NCBI GenBank assembly: GCA_016704305.1
Contig: JADJAL010000062.1
Coordinates: 58,006-122,005, forward strand
From: Haliea sp.
Lineage (GTDB): Bacteria > Pseudomonadota > Gammaproteobacteria > Pseudomonadales > Halieaceae
Length of the DNA: 64,000 nucleotides
Direction: 5' to 3'
A model generated the notes under the pieces. The model saw nothing but the letters and a program-made list of their open reading frames with translations. It was not told where the DNA came from and made no database searches. This document shows positions 37,609 through 46,803 of this stretch, one piece after another. Every line of letters begins with the position of its first letter. The first letter of the stretch is position 1. The position numbers and the translations under genes are program-made.

Positions 37609-38216
37609 TATTTGCGGGTCTTTTTCGAAGCGCTGGGCGCAGGCAGCGCACTGCAGCGGGCGTCGATAGCCGAGGCGCCAAATATTTCGACTTTCTGTGC
37701 CCTTGTGCGCGTCGTCCATGCGGCAATGTGCTCGCGCGCACTGCGTTCCTCGTCGCGCAGCACCGTGTCGTGATTGGCCGTCTTGTGCGTAATTTCCAGT
37801 GCGTAGCCATTGGGATCGTAAAAATAGACCGATTCGACAAAATCGTGATCGATGGGACCGAATATGAAATCACCGGCGGCGGCAATTTTGTCCTTCCACG
37901 CCAGCATGGATTCACGGCTGTCCGTCTCGAACGCTATGTGGATATCGTAGCTGTCCTTCAGGTCAAAATGCTCGGGCCTGGCTTGCGTCGGATCGTCAAA
38001 GAACGCGATGTAGTTGCCGTCGCCCAGTGCCAGGAAGAGATGCAGGAAGGGGCGGTCCTGTCCTGTGCCGGGCGCTTGTTCCAGCGACAGGGCCGCAGAC
38101 AGCTTCAGCCCCAGCACGTCCTCGTAGAACCAGCGTGTCTGCTCGGCGTCGCGGCAGCGCAGCGCCAGGTGATGGATATTGCCCAGTGGTGTCAGCGTCG
38201 CATCAGGTTTGCTCAT
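37608..38216 (-). CDS. VOC-family (glyoxalase/extradiol dioxygenase-like) protein
   Basis: A 202 aa protein with a vicinal-oxygen-chelate fold. HHLALRCRDAEQTRWFYEDVLGL gives the first metal His, DIHIAF is near the second, and YFYDPNGYALEI contains the metal Glu near residue 145. The C-terminal 50 residues are Arg/Ala-rich and outside the domain. It is coupled to the hydrolase gene. The reaction is not determined: ring cleavage, isomerase or glyoxalase are possible. Confidence 0.82.
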   Translation of the reverse strand: MSKPDATLTPLGNIHHLALRCRDAEQTRWFYEDVLGLKLSAALSLEQAPGTGQDRPFLHLFLALGDGNYIAFFDDPTQARPEHFDLKDSYDIHIAFETDSRESMLAWKDKIAAAGDFIFGPIDHDFVESVYFYDPNGYALEITHKTANHDTVLRDEERSAREHIAAWTTRTRAQKVEIFGASAIDARCSALPAPSASKKTRK

Positions 38217-38351
38217 CGCTTTTTCTCATTTTTATTCTGGTGCAGGAAGGATAGCAGCGCGCATCGGTGAAAGCATCCGCGCAGCGCATTACCTCCGCCA
38301 TGGCGGTCAGGTTACACTGTCCAATTTGGTGACGTACACAGGGACTACACA

Positions 38352-39812
38352 ATGCAAGAGTTTGACGTCTGCGTGATCGGCGCAGGATTTGGCGGCGCCT
38401 CCGTGGCGGCGCTGCTGGCCAAAAGCGGCAAGAAAGTCGCGCTGGTGGAAAAAACCGCGCGCGCCGGGGGTAAAACGCAGACCACGGAACGCAAAGGCTA
38501 TCGCTTCGAGATGTTTGGCGCCGTCGGCATCCCCGCCTACAACTCCCGCTTCCACGAACTGGTGGACACATTGGGCATCGCCGAGCGCGCGCCGTTTGTG
38601 GTCCCCGACGGTGACGCCGCCTCCATCCGCTACCTGAACAAGCAGGGCGAGTGGAAGGTCAGTTACAACCCGTTGATGGCGACCGGCTCGGAAAAGGAAA
38701 TGACCGCGATGAAGGAGACCTTCGGGGTTACCGATACAGACCTGGAAGCCCTGGGCGCGTTTTATGGCGAGATTCTCAGCCTGGACGACGCGGCCATCAA
38801 CGCGCTGGATAACACGGGCGCCTACGACTGGATGGCGCGCTTCAACATGGCCGAGCCGCTGGTGAGCCAGGTCTGCATGAACCTGAATACGCTGTTCGTG
38901 GTGGCGGTGGACAGGCTGCCAGCGTCCGAGATGATTTTCGCGCTGCGCGACCAGGTGCTCGGTGGCGCCGGCCGCTACCACATCGGCGGCTACGGCCACG
39001 TGGCCGAAGTGTGCGCCGACTATGTGGTTGAGCAGGGCGGCCTGTACCTCACCAAGACGCGGGTGCAGAGCATCCTGGTGGAGGATGGCCGCGCGGTTGG
39101 TGTGCGCGTCGACGGGCGCGACATTCGCGCTCGCGCCGTGATCTCCAATGCCGGCATCCAGCCCACGGTGTTGAAGCTGGCCGGTGCGGAGCATTTTCCG
39201 TCCGCGTACATAGAGCGCATCACAGCGCTGGAGCCGAGCTGGGCGATCTGCGGCTTTCGCTATGTGCTGGACAAACGTATTTTCGATGCGGCGCTGATTC
39301 CGGTGTTCTCCGACGAAAGCTGGCTCAACGAGGAGCGCTACCAGGACATGCTCAACGGGAAGTGGCCCAATGTGCCGCTGATCGCGATCGACGTGCCCTC
39401 GGAGTTCGACCCCGGCCTGTCGGATATTCCCGGCCACCAGCTGGCCAACTGCCAGGTGTTCATGCCGGCGGATACCGAATCGAAGCTGGTCGATGAAGCC
39501 ATCGCGCGCTGTGAGGCGGTGATCGACGAGCTGTGGCCCGAGCTGAAGCACCACATCGTGCGCAAGGAGCCCTACGGCGCGAAGCAGATCTCCAGCATGA
39601 GCCGCGACGTGGCAGTGCCCGGTTGCGGCGGCGAAGCGGTCGGCATCGCGCAGGTGGTCGGGCAGTGCGGCAGCAGCAAACCGGATGCGCGTACGCCGCT
39701 GCCCGGCCTGTACATCGTTGGCTGCGATGCCGGCGGGCGCGGCGCGGGCACGCACCAGGCGGTCGACTCGGGCTTCAATGTGGCCGCGATGGTGGAGCAG
39801 GATCTGGCCTGA
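38352..39812 (+). CDS. FAD-dependent oxidoreductase, phytoene desaturase-like
   Basis: A 486 aa flavoprotein. The dinucleotide fold GAGFGGASVAALLAKSGKKV is followed by VEKTARAGGKTQT, and the C-terminus shows GLYIVGCDAGGRGAGTHQAVDSG, typical of the phytoene dehydrogenase/all-trans-retinol saturase branch. It has no signal peptide. No carotenoid genes are nearby, so a role in carotenoid metabolism is not supported; sterol or fatty-acid oxidation is equally possible. It is transcribed divergently from the VOC gene over a 135 bp gap. Confidence 0.85.
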   Translation: MQEFDVCVIGAGFGGASVAALLAKSGKKVALVEKTARAGGKTQTTERKGYRFEMFGAVGIPAYNSRFHELVDTLGIAERAPFVVPDGDAASIRYLNKQGEWKVSYNPLMATGSEKEMTAMKETFGVTDTDLEALGAFYGEILSLDDAAINALDNTGAYDWMARFNMAEPLVSQVCMNLNTLFVVAVDRLPASEMIFALRDQVLGGAGRYHIGGYGHVAEVCADYVVEQGGLYLTKTRVQSILVEDGRAVGVRVDGRDIRARAVISNAGIQPTVLKLAGAEHFPSAYIERITALEPSWAICGFRYVLDKRIFDAALIPVFSDESWLNEERYQDMLNGKWPNVPLIAIDVPSEFDPGLSDIPGHQLANCQVFMPADTESKLVDEAIARCEAVIDELWPELKHHIVRKEPYGAKQISSMSRDVAVPGCGGEAVGIAQVVGQCGSSKPDARTPLPGLYIVGCDAGGRGAGTHQAVDSGFNVAAMVEQDLA

Positions 39813-39913
39813 GCGCGTGTATCAATACCGTCTATACTGCACTTTCCGGCCCGGTTGCAGCGCTTGATTAAACAGGTACCGCAGCAACACGATCAGCCTG
39901 AAGGAGAACAACA

Positions 39914-40501
39914 ATGAACAGTATCACGCGGTTGATCGCGGTATTGGTCGTTACCGGGTGGGCCGGTTGTGCGAACGCGGCTCCGATCACTTTCGGTTTT
40001 ACCTTCGACAGGATCTTCAATGGCATCCCCCTGGAACCACCGTTTATCGGCACGGGACAAGTCAGTTTCGACGATGTAGGTAATGGCACGTTCGCGCTGA
40101 CGGCGCTAAGCAATTTGTCGATGCAGTTTGCCGTTTTGGGTGAGACATTCACACTGGCGGATGCCGCCACGCCGCTGGGCCAGGTGCTCGCGGTGGTGTC
40201 CGATTACGGTCCCGGCAGGCGGTTTCAATTTTCCAACAGTAATGGATTCGGCACTGGTCCCTTTTTTGGCTCTATCGATTTCACCAAAGCCAATGGTGCG
40301 TACCTCACTTTTCAGCCGCCCGGCTTTGGGCCGGGGCTGGACCTCCACCAGATCGTTACGCCTGGTCGTGCGGATTTGGGTTCTTACCTGGCGACCAGCG
40401 GCGTTCCAGTTCCCGGTACGCTCGCTATCCTTGCGCTTGGACTGGCTTTGCTGGCGCTGGTGCGCGGTGGAAGATTTAGCCGGAATGCGCGAGTGGCCTG
40501 A
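39914..40501 (+). CDS. secreted protein with VPxPGT (PEP-CTERM-like) sorting tail
   Basis: A 195 aa protein with a Sec signal peptide (cleaved after CANA) and a C-terminal VPVPGTLAILALGLALLAL...RGGR segment: a short Pro motif, hydrophobic helix and basic tail like a PEP-CTERM/VPxxxP-CTERM signal. The middle is beta-rich and Gly/Phe-rich. By family, such proteins are processed by an exosortase (EpsH/XrtA) linked to exopolysaccharide; no exosortase is in the window. AAGGAG lies upstream of the ATG. Confidence 0.8.
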   Translation: MNSITRLIAVLVVTGWAGCANAAPITFGFTFDRIFNGIPLEPPFIGTGQVSFDDVGNGTFALTALSNLSMQFAVLGETFTLADAATPLGQVLAVVSDYGPGRRFQFSNSNGFGTGPFFGSIDFTKANGAYLTFQPPGFGPGLDLHQIVTPGRADLGSYLATSGVPVPGTLAILALGLALLALVRGGRFSRNARVA

Positions 40502-40622
40502 CGGGTAGACGCCGGATACCAGTACACAGGGCAATGGCGCGCCTTTCTATTGAAATTCCTGAGTCATAGTGTCGGCGCCCGGTGGTCCAGCCTGCTAGCC
40601 CTCCGACCGGAGCGGCGATTTT

Positions 40623-40667
40623 CCAATCCATTTGCAGCGACACCCCGAAGCGGCGTTTGTAGCTATA
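40623..40667 (-). pseudogene. relic of a TonB-dependent receptor C-terminus
   Basis: 39 of 45 bases match 49882-49926, the 3' end of the TonB-dependent receptor gene. On the minus strand it encodes YSYKRRFGVSLQMDW against YTYKRRFGVSVQMDW, the last beta strand of the barrel, and most differences are synonymous. The stop codon after MDW is lost. It lies just left of the metal operon, so it may mark an old recombination junction. Confidence 0.6.
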
Positions 40668-40728
40668 TCCGGAATCTCCAGTGGATGGGTGCTCACCATA
40701 CCCGGTGTATTTTGCTGTTTGCCAGGTC

Positions 40729-40760
40729 TTGACTCTGGACTATGGTCAAGAGTGCAGATT
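40729..40760 (+). promoter_or_regulatory. MerR-type operator/promoter
   Basis: TTGACT (40729-40734) as -35 and CAGATT (40755-40760) as a weak -10 are separated by 20 bases, longer than normal. The spacer contains the dyad CTCTGGAC-TATG-GTCAAGAG (40733-40752, 7 of 8 paired). This over-long spacer with central dyad is how MerR-family metal regulators control their promoters. It lies 21 bases upstream of the merR remnant. Confidence 0.7.
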
Positions 40761-40781
40761 GTGCCGCAAGGGAGATCGGAC

Positions 40782-40990
40782 ATGTCTACGTTCAACATTG
40801 GCCAACTCGCGAAACGCGCCGGCGTACCCATCGATACCGTGCGCTATTACGAACGCAGCCAGTTGCTGGCACCTGCGGGTCGCCTCGAATCCGCGACGGA
40901 TTGCGTACGCTGATTGTCGCTTGCCCGGGCCACGGGCGCGCGGAGGCCTGCCCGATCCTGAATGCACTCAACGAGGAGGATACGGAATGA
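40782..40990 (+). pseudogene. MerR-family metal regulator with internal deletion
   Basis: MSTFNIGQLAKRAGVPIDTVRYYERSQLLAP (40782 onward, good AGGGAG site) is the winged-helix DNA-binding start of a MerR regulator, but the frame stops at 40913. In another frame, immediately after, LIVACPGHGRAEACPILNALNEE is the C-terminal metal-binding end (Cys...Cys-Pro-Ile-Leu) typical of heavy-metal MerR proteins. About 70 residues in between are missing and the join is out of frame. The original stop overlaps the ATPase start (ATGA). The protein is not expected to sense metal. Confidence 0.8.
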
Positions 40991-43346
40991 ATTCGCACGA
41001 TCAGAAGACACACGGCGACACGGCAGCAACGGGGGCCCCCGCCCATCACGAACATTCAATGCATCGGCATGCGGTTGCCGGTCAACACATTGATCCGGTC
41101 TGCGGCATGACGGTGGCGGCGGATTCATCGCACCACGCAACGCACGAGGGGCACGACTACCACTTCTGTTCGGCGGGTTGCCGTACAAAATTCGTCGCGG
41201 ATCCGGTCCGTTATCTCGCGCCGTCCACCCCTGCGCCGCAAGCGCTACCGCCCGGGACAACGTACACCTGCCCCATGCATCCGGAGGTGGTCCGCAGTGA
41301 ACCTGATTCGTGCCCGATCTGCGGTATGGCGCTCGAGCCTGTCATGCCCAGCCTTGACGATGGCGAGAACCCGGAGTTGACGGACTTCCGGCGCCGCTTC
41401 CTGTGGACGCTTCCATTGTCGGTGCTGGTGCTGATCATCGCGATGTTCGGGGGTGGAACAGATATCGTGTCTCCGGCAGCGCGCAGTTGGATCGAGCTGG
41501 TGCTGACCGCGCCCGTGGTGCTGTGGGCCGGGTGGCCGTTCTTCTCCCGTTGGCTGCAGTCGATCGCCAATCGCAGTCCCAATATGTGGACGTTGGTGGG
41601 CACCGGTGTCGGCGCCGCATTTATTTACAGTGTCATCGCGACCCTGGCGCCGGGACTGTTTCCAGACTCCTTCCGGGAACACGGCCGTGTCGCCGTCTAT
41701 TTTGAGGCGGCGGCGATCATTGTCTCGCTGACGTTGCTCGGCCAGATACTGGAACTCAAGGCGCGCTCCAGCACATCGGCAGCGCTTCGGGCTCTGCTCG
41801 GACTTGCGCCGAAGACGGCGCGTCGCATGCGGGACGATGGCACGGAAGAAGACATACCGCTGGCTCACGTCCACGCCGGGGATCGGTTGCGCGTGCGCCC
41901 GGGGGAGAAAGTCCCCGTGGACGGTGAGGTGCTTGAAGGGCGTTCGAGCGTGGATGAGTCCATGCTGACGGGCGAACCAATCCCGGTCGAAAGCCGCGGG
42001 CGCGAAAGTGATTGGCGCTACGATCAACGGGGTAGGTGCTTTGCTGATGCGCGCCGACAAGGTCGGCTCCGATACCGTGCTTGCACAGATCGTGCAGCTG
42101 GTGGCGCAGGCCCAGCGCTCGCGCGCCAATGCAACGTTTGGCGGACAAGGTGAGTTTCTGGTTCGTGCTGGCGGTGTTGACGATTGCCGTGGTGACCTTC
42201 CTGGCCTGGGGAATTCTCGGGCCCGATCCGAGCTGGACCTATGCCGTGGTCAACGCGGTTTCGGTATTGATCATCGCCTGTCCATGCGCGCTCGGCCTGG
42301 CGACACCGATGTCGATCATGGTCGCCACCGGTCGCGCCGCCCAGGCGGGCGTGCTCTTTCGTGATGCGGAGGCCATCGAACGGTTGAGAACCATCGATAC
42401 GCTGATCGTCGACAAGACGGGAACCCTGACGCAGGGTCGGCCGGCGTTTCGGGATGTCGTTGGATGCAATGGCTTCCCTGTCGACGAGGCGCTGCGTTTC
42501 GCGGCCAGCCTCGAACAGGGCAGCGAGCATCCGCTGGCGGATGCCATCGTCGGTGAAGCCAGGCGCCGCGGGCTCACCCTTTCCCCGGCAACCGATTTTG
42601 AATCGGCCACCGGCTTCGGGGTGCGTGGCAACGTCCAGGGCCAGTGGGTCGCGCTCGGTAACGCGGCGCTGATGGCTGAAGCGGGGGCAACGATCAGCTC
42701 GCTCGCATCAGAGGCGGAGCGGTTGCGACTCGATGGCGCCACCGTGATGTACCTGGCGGTGGATGGACGTGCCGCCGGCATGATTGCGGTGGCGGACCCC
42801 ATCAAGGACAGCACGCCCGCAGCCGTGCAAGCGCTGCAGGCGGCAGGCCTTCGGGTGATCATGGCCTCTGGCGACAGCAGGACCACGGCCGAGGCCGTCG
42901 CGCGCCGACTGGGCCTGGATGAGGTACACGGTGAGGTGCGCCCACAGGACAAGGCTGAACTGGTGGCGCAATTGAAGGCGGCGGGTCGTCACGTTGCAAT
43001 GGCCGGCGACGGCATCAACGATGCGCCGGCGCTGGCGGCTGCCGACGTCGGTATCGCCATGGGTACTGGCACGGACGTGGCCATGTCCAGCGCCCAGGTA
43101 ACACTCGTGAAGGGTGACCTGCAAGGCATTCTTCGCGCACGCAAGATATCGATCACCACCGTCGCCAACATGAAGCAGAACCTGGCGTTTGCGTTCCTTT
43201 ACAACGCGCTCGGTGTGCCCCTGGCTGCAGGGCTGCTTTATCCGACGTTCGGTCTGCTCCTCAGTCCGATGATTGCGGCGCTGGCGATGAGTTTATCCTC
43301 GGTATCCGTCGTCGCTAACGCCCTGCGACTGCGCAATGCGGCCTGA
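40987..43346 (+). pseudogene. copA: copper-type P1B ATPase with two frameshifts
   Basis: The gene would encode a copper(I)/silver exporter of about 785 aa. Residues 1-115 hold a His-rich lead, a YHS-type domain (DPVCGM) and a TCPMHPEV...CPICGM metal site. Then come the membrane segments with the ion motif IIACPCALGLATP, the phosphorylation site DKTGTLTQG and GDGINDAPA. The coding frame shifts near 41998 (an extra G in CGCGGGCGCG) and near 42125 (loss of CG in a CGCGCG run); in between IGATINGVGALLMRADKVGS reads in a third frame. Each break may be mutation or sequencing error. Confidence 0.88.
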
Positions 43347-43357
43347 TGTTAATGGCG

Positions 43358-43801
43358 CTAGCCTGTCGGCGCGAGAACCTCGACTCGCCCGATCTGGCTG
43401 AGCAGGGAAGCGATGTCCAGGTAGATGCGCTCGTTCACGATCCTGTCTCCGTCGAAGAAGAACAGGGCGACAACCGGCACACGGAACGATTTGCCAGTGG
43501 GTTCCAGCCCAAGAAATGGGCCGAGGTTGGTGCCGAGCAGGTCGAACTCCGTGACCACGACATCGTCGGCAAAGTGGTAGCGCACATTCTCATGCCGCTG
43601 GTCGGGGAACGCGATGCGCTGGTTGCGATGGTAGTTCAGTACTTCTTCATCGCCGTCGTACACCTGGCCGGTCGCCATGATCTCGTAGTGCGGTCGGCCG
43701 TTGAAGGTGCGCAGGCAGGTGTCCCAATCGTGGTCGATCTCGGATTGGAAATGCGTGTGCAGCACCTGCAGGCGGCGCTGGCGCAAGGCGTCATCGGTCA
43801 T
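43358..43801 (-). CDS. NTF2-like (SnoaL-type) protein
   Basis: A 147 aa single-domain protein with the cone-shaped NTF2-like fold: HDWDTCLRTFNGRPHYEI near residue 20 and FFFDGDRIVNERIYLDIASLL at the C-terminus, as in SnoaL-like cyclases and dehydratases. GGAG nine bases before ATG 43801 supports this start; a longer frame begins 17 codons earlier with no ribosome site. It is convergent with copA and its 3' end lies 12 bp from the ATPase stop. Function unknown. Confidence 0.75.
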   Translation of the reverse strand: MTDDALRQRRLQVLHTHFQSEIDHDWDTCLRTFNGRPHYEIMATGQVYDGDEEVLNYHRNQRIAFPDQRHENVRYHFADDVVVTEFDLLGTNLGPFLGLEPTGKSFRVPVVALFFFDGDRIVNERIYLDIASLLSQIGRVEVLAPTG

Positions 43802-44132
43802 CGGGCTCGTCTCCGGTTGTTGCCACAGGCTGCCTGCCTGATCGGGCAGCATGTACTACTTTGCGCGCAGTCAGACCCGCTTGGCAACCAACACGTCTGC
43901 GGGCATTGCGCGCGGGACGTTAGCTGGGCAGTAACCTTTAGCGAGTGCATGCCTATTTTATTGCAGGAGGCAGCGCGCGAAATTGTGAACTATGCTGGCT
44001 ATAAGTCGGCATGCGCTCGCAGAAGCAAATCTGTGCAGCGTCTGCCGGTGTCAGTGAACGCATGGGCGGGGCCATCGTACACTCGCCATGCGGCCCATGT
44101 TTGATCCAACATCGTAGTTGGGAAGCAGCCGT
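43802..44132. other. intergenic region, divergent promoters expected
   Basis: About 330 bases between the NTF2-like gene and the plus-strand gene at 44133. Plus- and minus-strand frames here lack ribosome sites and show no family resemblance. I see no repeat or RNA gene. Confidence 0.5.
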
Positions 44133-44738
44133 ATGATTGACGATTTGATCATGCTTCGTGCCGCCGAACGCATCCTGGCGATACTGATTGGTGGACTGGC
44201 TATCTGGTGTGGCTTTCGCCTGTTTCTGGCAATCCCGGATCAACCAGCAGATTCCCGGGTTGAGGTGTCTTTGGCAAAAAGTCGGCGGCTGCTCATCAGT
44301 CGCATTGGCCCGGGCACGTTCTTCGCGCTCTTCGGCTCGGCCCTCGTGCTGGCATCCTTCTATTTTTCCATCAACCTGAAGACACAGGCTGGTGACCGCT
44401 ATTCGGGGCTTGGACAACGCGCGTCCCAAACCTCGTCCCCGACCGCAGCCGCGCCCCCGACCGTAGCCTCGGTGCCGCCGCTCGACGCTGCCCAGCTGCG
44501 CCTGTCGCTGGCTTTCCTCAGTGACCTTGAAGCCGAACTCGCCGTAAACAGCACAGAGGACGACAAAAGCTGGCGCGCACGCCGCTTCCAGATGACAAAG
44601 CTGGCCATACTCGGGCGGGGCTGGGAACCAGGCTGGGGTGATTTCGCGGAATTCGAACTCTGGTTGAATGAGGGGCCAGCCCGTCCTTCGCGGCCGGAAT
44701 TTGAGCGCGCGCTGGCTGTGATGGAGGGCAGGGAGTGA
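44133..44738 (+). CDS. hypothetical membrane protein
   Basis: A 201 aa protein with two transmembrane helices (ILAILIGGLAIWCGFRLFLAI, about 14-34, and FFALFGSALVLASFYFSI, about 65-85), an Ala/Pro/Thr linker (about 98-120) and a helical C-terminal domain with LSLAFLSDLEAELA. GGAAG seven bases upstream supports ATG 44133. No known domain. It begins a plus-strand series of four unrelated small genes that ends before the multicopper oxidase operon. Confidence 0.65.
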   Translation: MIDDLIMLRAAERILAILIGGLAIWCGFRLFLAIPDQPADSRVEVSLAKSRRLLISRIGPGTFFALFGSALVLASFYFSINLKTQAGDRYSGLGQRASQTSSPTAAAPPTVASVPPLDAAQLRLSLAFLSDLEAELAVNSTEDDKSWRARRFQMTKLAILGRGWEPGWGDFAEFELWLNEGPARPSRPEFERALAVMEGRE

Positions 44739-44741
44739 GTT

Positions 44742-45702
44742 ATGCGCCTCGCCGCGCTCACAGTGAGTTTCGCGCTGGCTACCTGTCCCGGGCGTCGCGC
44801 TGGCCCATATGTATGCGGACGATGAAATCACGGCTGATCGCGCTCGCCTGGCAGGTCGCATCACGGAATTGCACGGACTTCTGACGCAGCCGCAATTTCT
44901 CCCGGCTGATGCGCACATGCTGTCGGGGGTCGCCCTGCAAACACCCGACCTCGCGCCCGATGGTGATCCCATGGGCTTTTACGCCGCAGGCGGCAAGGTA
45001 GTGATGCCGGTTGCGGGCCTTAAATTTATCGAAGACCTGACCATGGCATACGCGTGGCGCTATCGCCAGCAACGCACGCTGGAACCACTCGACGAATATC
45101 TCGCGATGCTGCGCTGGAAGCCTGAAAGCGAATGGCCCGGGGGAGCGTACCTGGACCCGCTGGAAGCGTTCGGCGTGCCGCCCGGCGCGTGGGAGCGCGA
45201 CGCCAGGCTGGCGGAACTTGGCACCTCGCTGCGCAATGAAGCATGGGCATTCGTGCTGGCGCACGAGTTGGCACATGTGCTGTATGCACACCCAGGGAAT
45301 TCGGCGCCCGCCGCGACCAGCCAGGCCAATGAAGCCCAGGCCGATGCGTTCGCGATGGCGCTGATGGAGAGTACCGACACCTTGCCCCTGGGCGCATTCC
45401 TGTATTTCCAGGCCACGGTCGCGTTCTATACCTCGCGTGCGGATTTTCCCTCGGATGACGCGTATGCGCGCTGGCAGCGGGAGCAGGCCACGCATCCGGT
45501 GAATGCGCAGCGGCTGATGGCGATCGCGCAGCAACTGCAGCTGTGGGCGCGGCGCGCGGCGGATGAAGATCGACGGGCGGTGCTCTTCGACATCGGCGAC
45601 AAAATGGAACAATTCGCCACTGGCCTTAAAGATCCGGCAATGCAGCAACTGGTTGTTCGCCGTGCGGTGTACGGTGATCCTCTCGATCTGCAGGAGCGTT
45701 GA
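44742..45702 (+). CDS. secreted zinc metallopeptidase-like protein, frameshift in signal peptide
   Basis: The mature protein (about 295 aa) contains FVLAHELAHVLYAHPG, an HExxH-type zinc motif (HELAH), and NEAQADAFAMAL downstream, the third-ligand pattern of M48-like peptidases. The main frame opens only at ATG 44809 after the signal peptide. ATG 44742 in the next frame starts MRLAALTVSFALAT, and deleting one T at 44784 joins it to VPGVALA|HMYADDE, a complete Sec signal with an ALA cleavage site. The coordinates span the restored gene. It starts three bases after the upstream stop. Confidence 0.75.
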
Positions 45703-45703
45703 T

Positions 45704-46060
45704 ATGCGAGTTCTCATCATTTTTATTATTGTGGGGCTGGGCCTTGGGGCCTTGCCGGTCGCGGCGCAAACCCAGCAGGGCTGTTTCAGCGGCCTGGACG
45801 CCACGGGCCAACCCGCGTGGATAGCGCTGACGGCGGAGCGCTATGGCGATTACTTCGAGATCTACGGCCAGATTAAGACAACGGCCAATGGCGTCTTCCA
45901 GCTTAAGGCCGATGGCTGGTCCGGGGCCGGCCGTATGTTTCGTCGCTATGAAGGCGAGGCCGATGCACTGTACATCAGCATAACCGACTACACCGGCAGC
46001 AGCCTGATGTTGCATGTCGAGGGCTTCGGTAGTTTTCCGTTCCAGGCGGTGGCCTGTTGA
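45704..46060 (+). CDS. small secreted hypothetical protein
   Basis: A 118 aa protein with an N-terminal signal peptide (MRVLIIFIIVGLGLGALPVAAQ, cleaved near AAQ) and a compact mature domain with one early and one terminal Cys (GCFSGL...AVAC), which may form a disulfide. CAGGAG eight bases upstream supports the start. It overlaps no other gene and follows the metallopeptidase by one base, suggesting an operon. No family recognised. Confidence 0.7.
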   Translation: MRVLIIFIIVGLGLGALPVAAQTQQGCFSGLDATGQPAWIALTAERYGDYFEIYGQIKTTANGVFQLKADGWSGAGRMFRRYEGEADALYISITDYTGSSLMLHVEGFGSFPFQAVAC

Positions 46061-46098
46061 ATGGATGTCATGGTCTAACAGGCTAGCAGGAGCGACCC

Positions 46099-46686
46099 AT
46101 GGAACTCACCGCGATTGAGCACATGCCGGCGATCATCGAACAGGCGGCGAAAAGCCCGCTGGGCCTATTCGCCCTGATGGTCATCGCCCTTTCGATTCTG
46201 GGCTTCTTCTTCTTTCGCGGGGCTACCGAGCGCACGCGTATCGCGATGTTCGTGTTGTTGTTTGTGGGTGTCGCTTCATTTGGCGTGGCTGCCATGCGCG
46301 CCGTACCCGGATCGGGCGTGGCAATGGACGCGGCCCCACTCGCAGCCCTGGCGGATATCAGCGGTGAGTGGTCGGCAGAGGTCAAGTACGATTGGGGCGA
46401 TACCCACAGGGAAGTGTTCGAATTGAACTACGACGGCACCGAGGTATTGGGGACGGCCTCCTACCTGGGCGCAAAGCGCGCGGTGTTCGACGGACAGCTC
46501 ACCGGGAACAGGATCAGTTTCATTACGCGAACCCGGCAAACCATTACGAGTGACGACACTGTTCGCGATGTGGTGCATCACTACACCGGCGTGGTCGACG
46601 GTGATCGGATTGAGTTCACGTTGCGCAGCGAAGGCGGTTATACCGAGCACGTGCCGGTCAAGTTCGCAGCATTGCGCTCCCGGTGA
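46099..46686 (+). CDS. hypothetical membrane-anchored protein
   Basis: A 195 aa protein with two N-terminal helices (about 22-42 and 50-68) and a C-terminal beta-rich extracytoplasmic domain beginning ISGEWSAEVKYDWGDTHREVFEL, reminiscent of lipocalin-like or sugar-binding single domains. AGGAG in GCAGGAGCGACCC precedes the ATG. Unknown function. It is followed by the copper-oxidase promoter. Confidence 0.65.
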   Translation: MELTAIEHMPAIIEQAAKSPLGLFALMVIALSILGFFFFRGATERTRIAMFVLLFVGVASFGVAAMRAVPGSGVAMDAAPLAALADISGEWSAEVKYDWGDTHREVFELNYDGTEVLGTASYLGAKRAVFDGQLTGNRISFITRTRQTITSDDTVRDVVHHYTGVVDGDRIEFTLRSEGGYTEHVPVKFAALRSR

Positions 46687-46743
46687 ACGGGAGGCTACGC
46701 AATGCTAGCTATCCTCGGTGCGGGTGATCGCCTCGTCCTCGCG

Positions 46744-46771
46744 TTGACAGTGTATTGCAATCGGGTATATT
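46744..46771 (+). promoter_or_regulatory. sigma70-type promoter of the copper oxidase operon
   Basis: TTGACA (46744-46749) and TATATT (46766-46771) separated by 16 bases are close to consensus. Transcription would start near 46778, about 26 bases before ATG 46804 and before its AGAGGA ribosome site. Confidence 0.65.
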
Positions 46772-46803
46772 CGTTTGAAATCATCAATAATAGAGGACGA
46801 ATC

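Noticed and set aside
38307..39755. 482-codon minus-strand frame
   Set aside because: Antisense shadow of the FAD oxidoreductase.
43346..44104. 252-codon plus-strand frame after copA
   Set aside because: It is antisense to the NTF2-like gene, which has a ribosome site and fold-typical sequence; the plus frame shows no domain.
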